A stretch of 64,000 nt of DNA, taken from assembly GCF_003432115.1 (NCBI RefSeq), contig NZ_QWDC01000002.1, positions 496,001 to 560,000 on the forward strand. The letters run 5' to 3'. The notes under the pieces are model-generated. The model ran no database searches, was not told the DNA's origin, and saw only the letters and a program-made list of their open reading frames with translations. Source of the DNA: Mucilaginibacter conchicola. GTDB taxonomy: Bacteria > Bacteroidota > Bacteroidia > Sphingobacteriales > Sphingobacteriaceae. Position numbers and translations under genes: made by a program. This document shows, one piece after another, positions 36,331 through 43,762 of this stretch; positions within the stretch are counted from its first letter, which is position 1; each line of letters begins with the position of its first letter.

Positions 36331-36555
36331 ATGGAAAGCTTTGACCACATTTTGATATTTAAAACCAACATCAACTGCGATGGCGATAAGCAGTTGCTTC
36401 ATACCCTGCTTGATGGTAACCATGCTATCGAAAGCTGGAGTATTGATATGGAAGATGAGGATTGCGTACTGCGTATAGTATCGCACCACCTCAGCCATTG
36501 CCAGATTATTGAATTATTAAATACCCACGGCCACCAGTGCTGTGAATTAACTTGA
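36331..36555 (+). CDS. Small protein with ferredoxin-like/HMA-like pattern, 74 residues
   Basis: MESFDHILIFKTNINCDGDK then LLDGNHAIESWSIDMEDEDC: the pattern of beta strand, Cys-containing loop, helix, then paired strands resembles heavy-metal-associated (HMA) folds, though the usual CxxC is reduced to one Cys (NINCDGD), and a terminal HQCCELT adds two more Cys. It is placed 10 bases after the TetR gene and 12 before the MFS gene on the same strand, so it is cotranscribed. It may be a metal- or ligand-binding accessory of the exporter; that is inference. Confidence 0.75.
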   Translation: MESFDHILIFKTNINCDGDKQLLHTLLDGNHAIESWSIDMEDEDCVLRIVSHHLSHCQIIELLNTHGHQCCELT

Positions 36556-36567
36556 CCCCACACAAAA

Positions 36568-37845
36568 ATGAAAACTGAAGAATCGGGAGCCTTAACAGGC
36601 TACCAAAAATTTGTAATATTTATACTGGCCATCACCCAGTTCACGGTGATACTGGATTTTATGGTGATGTCGCCCCTTGGCGATATGCTGATGAAATCCC
36701 TATCATTAAAACCATCTGCCTTTGGTGTCGCCGTATCGGGCTATGCCATCAGCGCAGGTATCAGCGGCCTGTTGACTGCTGCATTCGCCGATAAGTTTGA
36801 CCGTAAGAAACTGCTGTTATTCTTTTACTGCGGCTTTATCATCGGTACCATTTTCTGCGGAATGGCGCATAGCTACGTAGCCCTGGTTGCCGCGCGTATC
36901 ATCACCGGTTTATTTGGTGGCGTTATAGGTTCTATCTCTATGGCTATCATCACCGATGTTTTCCCGATGCAGAAACGCGGGCAGGTAATGAGTTTTATAC
37001 AGATGGGCTTTGGCGCCAGTCAGGTTTTGGGTGTACCTATTGGTATCTACATTGCCACCCTTTGGCAGTGGGAAGCACCGTTTTGGATGGTGGCAGGCTT
37101 AAGCGTATTAATTGCCGTTACCATTGCCATGTACCTTAAACCAATTACGGCACACTTAGCGTTACAGCATGACAGATCTGTGTTCTCGCATTTAATAAAA
37201 ACGTTGTCAAACAGTAATTACAGGATTGCGTTCACCTCAACAGCATTACTATCAATAGGTGGTTTTATGATGATGCCTTTCGGGAGCACATTCGCGGTGA
37301 ATAACCTGGGCGTTAACTACAAGCAATTAACGATGTTGCTGATGGTATCAGGAATTAGCTCGCTGGTGGTGATGCCGTTCATAGGTAAACTGAGCGATAA
37401 GATAGACAAGTTTAAGATCTTCGTTGCGGCATCTATCTGGATGATGATCACCTGCCTACTGTATACCAACCTGGGTGTAACCCCGCTACCGCTGATCATG
37501 GTATTTAACATAGCCATGATGATTGGCGTAATGAGCCGAATGATCCCTTCATCGGCCCTAACCAGTGCCATACCAGATGCTGCCGATCGTGGAGCCTTTA
37601 TGAGTATCAACTCATCGCTGCAGCAAATTGCAGGTGGTATTGCCGCCATAGCTGCCGGTAAAATAGTGGTGCAGGCACACAAAGGCGCGCCTATACAACA
37701 TTACGATGTAGTAGGCTATGTGATTGTGGTGATATCCATCATCAGCATCGGTTTGATGTGGCGTGTAAACAACCTGGCTAAGAAACGTGCACAGCTTAAG
37801 AAAGATGCTATAATGCCCGAAGAGCCGCTGATAGAGGCGGTGTAA
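36568..37845 (+). CDS. MFS transporter (drug/sugar exporter, AraJ-like)
   Basis: A 425-residue, 12-helix inner-membrane carrier. It opens with ILAITQFTVILDFMVMSPLG, has the post-helix-2 motif TAAFADKFDRKKLLLFFY and the TM5 region GFGASQVLGVPIGIYIATLW, all typical of DHA1 exporters (proton-coupled efflux of small molecules). It is the last gene of the TetR-controlled operon, with its terminator at 37949. Likely a drug or metabolite exporter induced by the compound sensed by the TetR protein; substrate unknown. Confidence 0.92.
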   Translation: MKTEESGALTGYQKFVIFILAITQFTVILDFMVMSPLGDMLMKSLSLKPSAFGVAVSGYAISAGISGLLTAAFADKFDRKKLLLFFYCGFIIGTIFCGMAHSYVALVAARIITGLFGGVIGSISMAIITDVFPMQKRGQVMSFIQMGFGASQVLGVPIGIYIATLWQWEAPFWMVAGLSVLIAVTIAMYLKPITAHLALQHDRSVFSHLIKTLSNSNYRIAFTSTALLSIGGFMMMPFGSTFAVNNLGVNYKQLTMLLMVSGISSLVVMPFIGKLSDKIDKFKIFVAASIWMMITCLLYTNLGVTPLPLIMVFNIAMMIGVMSRMIPSSALTSAIPDAADRGAFMSINSSLQQIAGGIAAIAAGKIVVQAHKGAPIQHYDVVGYVIVVISIISIGLMWRVNNLAKKRAQLKKDAIMPEEPLIEAV

Positions 37846-37850
37846 AGATT

Positions 37851-37945
37851 GATAATATCGAACACTGAATGTCGATTTTTGAACATCGAAGTTCTATTCC
37901 AACTTCATCATTCCACATTCAAAATTCGATGTTCGATATTCACAA
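37851..37945. repeat. Word-like inverted repeat (ATATCGAACA / TGTTCGATAT)
   Basis: Left words ATATCGAACACTGAATGTCG and TTTGAACATCGAAG face right words ATTCAAAATTCGATGTTCG and ATATTCAC. The arms can pair imperfectly over most of the 95 bases, just before the terminator at 37949. Confidence 0.65.
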
Positions 37946-37948
37946 GAG

Positions 37949-37977
37949 GTCCCTTGCCCAACAGCAAGGGACTTTTT
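37949..37977 (+). terminator. Terminator of the TetR/MFS operon
   Basis: A 9-bp stem GTCCCTTGC (37949-37957) / GCAAGGGAC (37964-37972), a 6-nt loop and TTTTTGC. It lies about 100 bases after the MFS stop, with a word-like repeat in between, and about 30 bases before the prolyl oligopeptidase start. Confidence 0.85.
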
Positions 37978-38005
37978 GCTATATTTAGCTCAATTAACCA
38001 TCACA

Positions 38006-40078
38006 ATGAAAAAGATCACCCTGATTACTTTATTATCTACTGCTGCTATGGCTGCAAATGCGCAAGTAAAATTCGATCCGCCTAAAACTAAAGCTAAACC
38101 CGTTGTTGATACCCTGCACGGTGTTCAGTTAACCGATAACTACCGCTGGTTGGAAGACAAAAAAGATGAGGATGTTATTGAGTGGACCAAAAAGCAACAC
38201 GATTATGGTGTTGAATATTTGAACAAGACCCAAAAAACACACCCTGATCTTAAAGCCGGCATTGCCGCTTACCTCAACATGGATTACGAAGGCCCGCTGA
38301 ACAACGTAGGCAAGCGCGTTTTCCAAACGGTGAAAAAGAAGGGCGATAAGCAATATAAAACCTACACCATTATTAATGGCAAAAAGATCCTGATATGGGA
38401 TCCGGTTACGCTTGATGCTGATGGCAAGATCTCTACCAGTGGTATTTCTTATACTTACGATGGTGAACGCGCTGCCATAAGCGCGCAAAAGAGCGGCGCT
38501 GAAGTAAATACGGTTTACTTTATTGATACCCGTACCGGCAAACAGATCCACGAGCCGTTGACCGGCACCAGCGGTTTCCAGTGGTGTAAAGATCAGCAGC
38601 ATGCTTATGTAACCCTGCGTAGCCAAGAAGATGTGGATAAGCAACGCCCGCTAAAAACCTATTACATAAAAGTTGGCGAGCCTATTGAGAAGGCTGTATT
38701 TGTAGGCACTACTGCCGATGCTAAAAACAGTTTCTTTATTTACGATAACCGCTACAGCGATGTAACTTTCAGCGGCGAGGGCGATTTCTACTCAAACAGC
38801 CTGAAGATGCGCCCAACCGGCAGCATGAAGGATGGCAAGCTGATCTACAACAGCAAAAAGTTCCAGGCTTATCCTGAGGCTATCGGTAATAAGCTGTACA
38901 TCAAGACCAATGATAATGCGCCAAACAGCCGCTTAATGGTGGCCGATAAACTACACCCTGAGTACAAGAACTGGAAAGTACTGATACCGGAGAGCAAGGA
39001 TGTTATGGAAGATGTAGTGATCACCAAAGACAACAGCATTATTGTACAGAATAAAAAAGACATCCAGAGCAGCCTTACCATTTACAACATCAGCGGTAAA
39101 AAACTGCGCCCCGTTCCACTGCCCGAGCAGGGCAGCATTGGCGGCATGAGCTACGACCGCGAGGAAGATAAGCTTTACATATCGCTGGTTACCTTTACCT
39201 CTACGCCAAAAACCTACGTTTGCTCACCTAAAGATTATAAGTGGAAGCTGTTTTACCAGCGCCAGTTACCGGTTGATATGAGCGATATTACCGGCGAGAT
39301 AAAATTCTATACTTCTAAAGATGGCAGCCGCGTACCGGTATTTGTGGTGCACCGCAAGGATATTAAACTGGATGGCACGAATCCGGTGCTGTTAACAGCT
39401 TACGGTGGTTTCCAGTCGGGTATTAAGCCGGGGTATTATGGCTTTTATGCACCGTTCATTAAAGCAGGTGGCATTGTAGTGCAGCCGGGCATCCGTGGCG
39501 GCGACGAGTTTGGCGAGAAATGGCACCTTGATGGTATGCTTGCCAAAAAGCAAAACAGCTTTGACGATTTCTATGCCTGTGCCGAGTGGCTGATAAAAGA
39601 GAAATACACCACCGAAAGTAAGATAGTTGCCCTTGGCGGTAGCAACGGCGGCCTGCTGATGGGTGCTGCCGCAACCCAGCGTCCTGACTTGTTTAAAGCT
39701 ATTGTTTGTGAAGTACCGTTGCTGGATATGCTGCGTTACCACAAATTCCTGATAGCGCGTTACTGGATCCCGGAGTACGGCTCATCTGAAGATGCAGAGC
39801 AGTTCCGCTGGTTGTTGCGTTACTCGCCGTACCAGAATATCCGTGCGGGTGTAAACGTACCGCCAATGCTGGTAACTGCCGGTGCCAACGATACCCGTGT
39901 TGACCCAATGAACGCCAAAAAGTTCGTGGCAGCCTTGCAGAACAATCCCGGCCAAACCAGCCCTATCATCCTGCACATGGATTTTGACAGCGGCCACGGT
40001 AGCGGCCAAAGTACCCAACAAGCCATTGATAACTGGACGTTTGTGTTTGAGTATGTGATGAACCAATTGGGGATGTAA
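38006..40078 (+). CDS. Prolyl oligopeptidase, S9A family (exported)
   Basis: A serine peptidase of 690 residues cutting after proline in short peptides. The start is the ATG at 38006, giving signal peptide MKKITLITLLSTAAMAANAQ; the longer frame from 37976 would begin inside the terminator. The N-terminal seven-bladed propeller (about residues 75-410) includes LTDNYRWLEDKKDEDV just before it. The catalytic triad is Ser in LGGSNGGLLMGA, Asp in GANDTRVDPMNAKK and His in DSGHGSGQ. Full length. Periplasmic; likely role in peptide use. Confidence 0.95.
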   Translation: MKKITLITLLSTAAMAANAQVKFDPPKTKAKPVVDTLHGVQLTDNYRWLEDKKDEDVIEWTKKQHDYGVEYLNKTQKTHPDLKAGIAAYLNMDYEGPLNNVGKRVFQTVKKKGDKQYKTYTIINGKKILIWDPVTLDADGKISTSGISYTYDGERAAISAQKSGAEVNTVYFIDTRTGKQIHEPLTGTSGFQWCKDQQHAYVTLRSQEDVDKQRPLKTYYIKVGEPIEKAVFVGTTADAKNSFFIYDNRYSDVTFSGEGDFYSNSLKMRPTGSMKDGKLIYNSKKFQAYPEAIGNKLYIKTNDNAPNSRLMVADKLHPEYKNWKVLIPESKDVMEDVVITKDNSIIVQNKKDIQSSLTIYNISGKKLRPVPLPEQGSIGGMSYDREEDKLYISLVTFTSTPKTYVCSPKDYKWKLFYQRQLPVDMSDITGEIKFYTSKDGSRVPVFVVHRKDIKLDGTNPVLLTAYGGFQSGIKPGYYGFYAPFIKAGGIVVQPGIRGGDEFGEKWHLDGMLAKKQNSFDDFYACAEWLIKEKYTTESKIVALGGSNGGLLMGAAATQRPDLFKAIVCEVPLLDMLRYHKFLIARYWIPEYGSSEDAEQFRWLLRYSPYQNIRAGVNVPPMLVTAGANDTRVDPMNAKKFVAALQNNPGQTSPIILHMDFDSGHGSGQSTQQAIDNWTFVFEYVMNQLGM

Positions 40079-40141
40079 AACGTAAATGATTAACTTTGTT
40101 TGTCGACTAAACACTTATTGTTTTAACTTATACTTTCTTCC

Positions 40142-41167
40142 ATGGATTTAACATCTCAACTAAGTGAACAAAAGCGCAAGGTAGATTTCAACACCTACGA
40201 TATAAGCGTTAAAGAATTAATATCAATGGTTTCTGATAATATCATTGATATAGCACCAGACTATCAACGCCAATTTCGATGGAACACCGAAAGACAATCA
40301 GAATTAGTTGAATCTATATTTTTAGGAATTCCTGTTCCGAGTCTATACATGGCTGCGAATGGAGACGGCACTTGGGAACTCATTGATGGTGTTCAAAGAC
40401 TAAGTAGCATAATATCTTTTGCAGGAAGTAAGGAAGCAAGAGATAAGACTACACTTTCTTCTGTACTAACATTATCAGAACTAACCAAGTTAACAACATT
40501 CAACGATAAAAAATTCGAGCAACTTCCAAAAACAGTACAACTTGACTTTTTACTCAAACCACTAAAAATAACCACATTAAGCGATAAAAGTGACTTAATG
40601 GTACGATTCGATTTATTTGAAAGATTGAATACTGGCGGGGTTGCGCTATCAAATCAAGAAATCAGAAGCTGTGTTTATCGAGGGCGATTTAATGACTTTT
40701 TAAAACGTTTATCATCAGATATCAATTTTAAAAAGACAGTTAAACTAACGAAGGCTCAACAAAGTGATGCAACAAGCGAAGAATTTATATTGAGATTTTT
40801 TGCGTTTTATTACAACTATAAATTCTTCGATCATAGCGTAGTTGATTTTTTGAATGATTTCATGGCTGAATCTACCAAAAAGTTTGACTACAAAAATGCA
40901 GAAGAAGTTTTCAACAAAACATTTGATGCACTAAAAGGCATGCCTAACGGAATTACTTTAAATAGGACAACCACTCCTACTAATTTATTTGAAGGTATTG
41001 CTGTAGGTGCAGCTTTAGCAATTAAAACAGGCCAGAAGCTTTTCCTAAAAAATTTCGACTGGATAATAGATCCTGAATTGCGAAGTGCAACTATTGGAGC
41101 TACCAACACAAAAAGTAAAGTAAAAAAGAGGATAGAATTTTCCCGAGATAAGTTTTTAGGTAAATAA
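40142..41167 (+). CDS. DUF262 domain protein (ParB/Srx-like nuclease fold), partner of the HEPN-like gene
   Basis: A 341-residue protein with the DUF262 signature at the N terminus: IAPDYQRQFRWNTERQSELV, IFLGIPVPSLYM and the ParB-like active-site segment WELIDGVQRLSSI, then FERLNTGGVALSNQEIRSCV. This is the N-terminal half seen in GmrSD-type modification-dependent endonucleases, but the C-terminal DUF1524/HNH half is absent; instead there is a helical region ending KRIEFSRDKFLGK. The stop TAA and the next gene's ATG share one base (TAATG), so the two are translationally coupled. Both genes are AT-rich (some 60-base lines near 33% GC against over 50% in the peptidase gene upstream), a sign of transfer. 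The family is mostly linked to phage defence; role here inferred. Confidence 0.9.
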   Translation: MDLTSQLSEQKRKVDFNTYDISVKELISMVSDNIIDIAPDYQRQFRWNTERQSELVESIFLGIPVPSLYMAANGDGTWELIDGVQRLSSIISFAGSKEARDKTTLSSVLTLSELTKLTTFNDKKFEQLPKTVQLDFLLKPLKITTLSDKSDLMVRFDLFERLNTGGVALSNQEIRSCVYRGRFNDFLKRLSSDINFKKTVKLTKAQQSDATSEEFILRFFAFYYNYKFFDHSVVDFLNDFMAESTKKFDYKNAEEVFNKTFDALKGMPNGITLNRTTTPTNLFEGIAVGAALAIKTGQKLFLKNFDWIIDPELRSATIGATNTKSKVKKRIEFSRDKFLGK

Positions 41168-41823
41168 TGTATGACGATTTAAAACTTAATACTACTCAAC
41201 GCATTGTTGAGATTCGAGAAATCATCGAATTTGTGAGACCACAACTTCCATCCGCACCCAAGGGTATTCCTCGTCATTTAAACACACTGAAAGGTTTAGT
41301 TTATGTTCAACTTTATGGTTTAATTGAATACGTGGCAATCCAATTAGTGAGTCAAACTATAGAGCATATAAACTCAGCTAAGTTAAAAATAACTGAATTA
41401 AAACCTTCTCTTTACAGTTTAGCCTTACATCAAAATTTAGAATCTTTAAATAATGCAAATAGAGCTAAATGGGATAAAAGGCATGAAGTGTTTAACCACT
41501 TGTTATTGAATAGCGAGGTTGCGATTGAGGGACATTTGTTTCCCACCGATGGTAAAAATATTCAGGCTCCTCAACTTCAAAGCATTTGTAACGTCTTTAA
41601 CATTTCTAAGCCATATAGCCACGATATTAAATTCCAATCAGCTCTAAAAGAAATTGTTGGCCATAGAATTAATATCGCCCATGGTAATCTAACAGCTGCG
41701 GAAGTAGGTGCGGGCGTTGAAATAAATCGGTTAGAATCAAGACTGAATGAAACATCCGCATTTTGTTCTTATCTAATAGATGTGTTTGACAATTACTCAA
41801 CTGGCGAAGAATACAAAGTATAA
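41167..41823 (+). CDS. HEPN-like protein (MAE_28990/MAE_18760 type), probable RNase partner
   Basis: A 218-residue all-helical protein. Near residue 160 it has EIVGHRINIAHGN, an RxxxxH motif of the HEPN ribonuclease type, and the preceding helices (GLVYVQLYGLIEYVAIQLV) match the solo HEPN proteins named after Microcystis MAE_28990. HEPN proteins often act as RNases in toxin-antitoxin or abortive infection systems. It starts one base before the end of the DUF262 gene and shares its AT-rich codon use. No antitoxin-sized third gene follows; the next gene is on the other strand. Activity is inferred from motif and context. Confidence 0.8.
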   Translation: MYDDLKLNTTQRIVEIREIIEFVRPQLPSAPKGIPRHLNTLKGLVYVQLYGLIEYVAIQLVSQTIEHINSAKLKITELKPSLYSLALHQNLESLNNANRAKWDKRHEVFNHLLLNSEVAIEGHLFPTDGKNIQAPQLQSICNVFNISKPYSHDIKFQSALKEIVGHRINIAHGNLTAAEVGAGVEINRLESRLNETSAFCSYLIDVFDNYSTGEEYKV

Positions 41824-41920
41824 AATTTACACTCGCTCCCGCCGGTCTAAGTTTCTAATTTCGTCCTAAAATGAGTTAAGCTTTCAACTTACATAAGTAC
41901 CCTGCTTGCGTTTTGTTCAA

Positions 41921-42136
41921 CTACCCACAGCAAGACTCCCCCTGTTGTATAGGCGGGCATTTTACGGTACCGTAGCTGCAAAAAACACAACAATCACCTT
42001 TAAGGGGTTTTAAGATCACAGCGCAGTTTTTACATTCGTAAAAATACTGGCAAGAATCTACCGGCATTTCTTCGTCGCTTTGAAACCGGCAGGCCGGGCA
42101 GGTAACCGTGGAATGAAGCAGGATTGTTTTTGCCAT
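41921..42136 (-). CDS. Small cysteine-rich GDCC-type zinc protein, 71 residues
   Basis: Contains CPACRFQ (residue 14), ECKNC (35), then the conserved block KGDCCVFCSYGTVKCPPIQ and a terminal ESCCG: ten or more Cys suited to two or three metal sites. The GDCCxxCSYG block recurs in short Bacteroidota and proteobacterial proteins, often near metal or mercury genes, of unproven function. No signal peptide, so cytosolic. It is transcribed toward the HEPN gene's 3' end, with a 97-base gap. Its upstream neighbour on the same strand, the PfkB kinase, begins further right. Confidence 0.8.
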   Translation of the reverse strand: MAKTILLHSTVTCPACRFQSDEEMPVDSCQYFYECKNCAVILKPLKGDCCVFCSYGTVKCPPIQQGESCCG

Positions 42137-42183
42137 ACCAATCTATCGTTTAAAACTGTTTAATTACGATCGTAATAATCGGA

Positions 42184-43053
42184 TCACCTCTTCATCATCG
42201 CCAGCACATCCTCTTCAGTTCCTTCAAAAGGGCCGTATGCTTCTATGTTGAGGCTGGCCATGGCGGCGGCAAATTCGCCGGCTTGTTGTATATCGGCACC
42301 TTTAACGCGTTTGTATAGGTAGCCTGCCATATAGGTATCGCCGCAACCGGTGGCATCAACTACCTCGGTTGGTTTGTACGCGGGTATGGTGTAGAAGTTA
42401 TTATCGTTAAGGATAACAGAACCCATGCTACCAAGGGTTACCACCACTTCTTTTACACCCCATTCGGCTAATACTTTAGCTCCTTCTTTAATATCAGCGT
42501 GGCCGGTTAGTACTTCCAATTCGTGTTCGTTCACTTTCAGGATATCAACATATTGCAGAGCTTCGCGTTTATCGGCCCAGTCGATGGCGTGTACTTTTTG
42601 GTCTAATACTTCGCGCAGGTAACCTTGCGCATCAATTGAAACATTCCCGCGCTGAAAAAGCGCTTTAATAAACTCTGTCGACATATCATCGGCCAATAAA
42701 GCACCGAGATGGAAGATCACAGCTTCGGTATCTTTCAGGTCATCAACAGTGAATGGGTCGGCCTTTTGCAGCACTCGCTGGGTACGGTTATCCTGGTTTT
42801 CTCCGTAAATATTTTCGAAGTATACACTATGCTGGCTGGGCAGGGCTTTAACCTCAATGCCTTTGTTGGTGAGTTTGGCAACGCTCGGCAGTTCGCTATC
42901 GGCTACGGCTGTAACCAGTTTGTATTTCACATCCATATTGCGGATGGCGTTTGAGAAATAAAAGGCAGTACCGCCGGCCATGTGTTTTTCGGCTTTGGGG
43001 GTTACAACTTTATCAAGGGTAATATGCCCAATACAACAGATATCGTACAACAT
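42184..43053 (-). CDS. PfkB family carbohydrate/nucleoside kinase
   Basis: A 289-residue ribokinase-fold kinase. It opens CCIGHITLDKVVTP, has GGTAFYFSNAIRNM (substrate-lid region) near residue 27, and the signature 2 motif DATGCGDTYMAGYLYKR near residue 235, with the catalytic Asp in GCGD. A shortened protein with a minimal lid. Could phosphorylate a sugar, inositol or nucleoside; the exact substrate cannot be assigned. It is a separate gene 131 bases from the GDCC gene start side (gap 42137-42183 is 47 bases) and is not obviously in an operon. Confidence 0.9.
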   Translation of the reverse strand: MLYDICCIGHITLDKVVTPKAEKHMAGGTAFYFSNAIRNMDVKYKLVTAVADSELPSVAKLTNKGIEVKALPSQHSVYFENIYGENQDNRTQRVLQKADPFTVDDLKDTEAVIFHLGALLADDMSTEFIKALFQRGNVSIDAQGYLREVLDQKVHAIDWADKREALQYVDILKVNEHELEVLTGHADIKEGAKVLAEWGVKEVVVTLGSMGSVILNDNNFYTIPAYKPTEVVDATGCGDTYMAGYLYKRVKGADIQQAGEFAAAMASLNIEAYGPFEGTEEDVLAMMKR

Positions 43054-43132
43054 TAAAATAATATAAATGGAATGTTACGCGGGGTTACAAATGTAATATT
43101 CTGTTTGCCAATTACAATTGCAGCGCATGGCA

Positions 43133-43762
43133 TTATTGCAAAGCTATGGCTTTACTGTTGCGGTTAAGCCACTCGGCCACAAGCAGGTTGGGCACCCAGC
43201 TCAGGAAGGCGATGATAAGATAGTTATGATTAAAATTTACCCCGAACCCCAGCACCGTGAACAGCCATATATAAAACCTGAGGGTAACAGCGCCAAAAGC
43301 GAGGGCATAACTACGGCGCATCATTTTTATATGCCTGCCAACATTCTTTTTTAAAATGGTAAGCCAGCCGAGGGTTGTAAATATCACCCAAAGCGTGTTC
43401 TGCAACAGGAATGATGTAAATACGCCCACACCACGATTAATAAATAACGTCATGACATAAGCGCCGGGTGCTGCGAAGAACAATATCCCCAACACATACA
43501 GCTTACCCAATGCTTTATGCAAACGCGGCTTGCTGTACACCGTTTTTGAGAACTGAAAAAAGCCCGCTATCAGTATCAAACTACTGCCGAATACGTGGCA
43601 GTAAAATGCAGGCATGTACCAGCCGGTGGCTACAGCCTGCTCTTTTATCCGCAGGAAGAAATTCCCTTCTTTAAAGAAAGCATATTGGATAACAGTACCT
43701 ACTGAGAGTACCGTTACCCAAAACAAAGCGAAGTATCTTAATAAACTGTAAGCAACCCTCAT
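43133..43762 (-). CDS. DUF2306 membrane protein
   Basis: A 209-residue inner-membrane protein with about six hydrophobic segments. The motif RLHKALGKLYVLGILFFAAP near residue 90 (conserved His after PR) and YHCVFGSS-type His in YCHVFGSSLILIAG are typical of DUF2306, distantly cytochrome-b-like in its paired His helices. Its ATG overlaps the stop codon of the WG-repeat gene by four bases (ATGA), so the two are translationally coupled. Function unknown. Confidence 0.85.
   Translation of the reverse strand: MRVAYSLLRYFALFWVTVLSVGTVIQYAFFKEGNFFLRIKEQAVATGWYMPAFYCHVFGSSLILIAGFFQFSKTVYSKPRLHKALGKLYVLGILFFAAPGAYVMTLFINRGVGVFTSFLLQNTLWVIFTTLGWLTILKKNVGRHIKMMRRSYALAFGAVTLRFYIWLFTVLGFGVNFNHNYLIIAFLSWVPNLLVAEWLNRNSKAIALQ

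Noticed and set aside
38129..38644. 171-residue minus-strand frame opposite the prolyl oligopeptidase
   Set aside because: Antisense to a complete S9A propeller region; no support.
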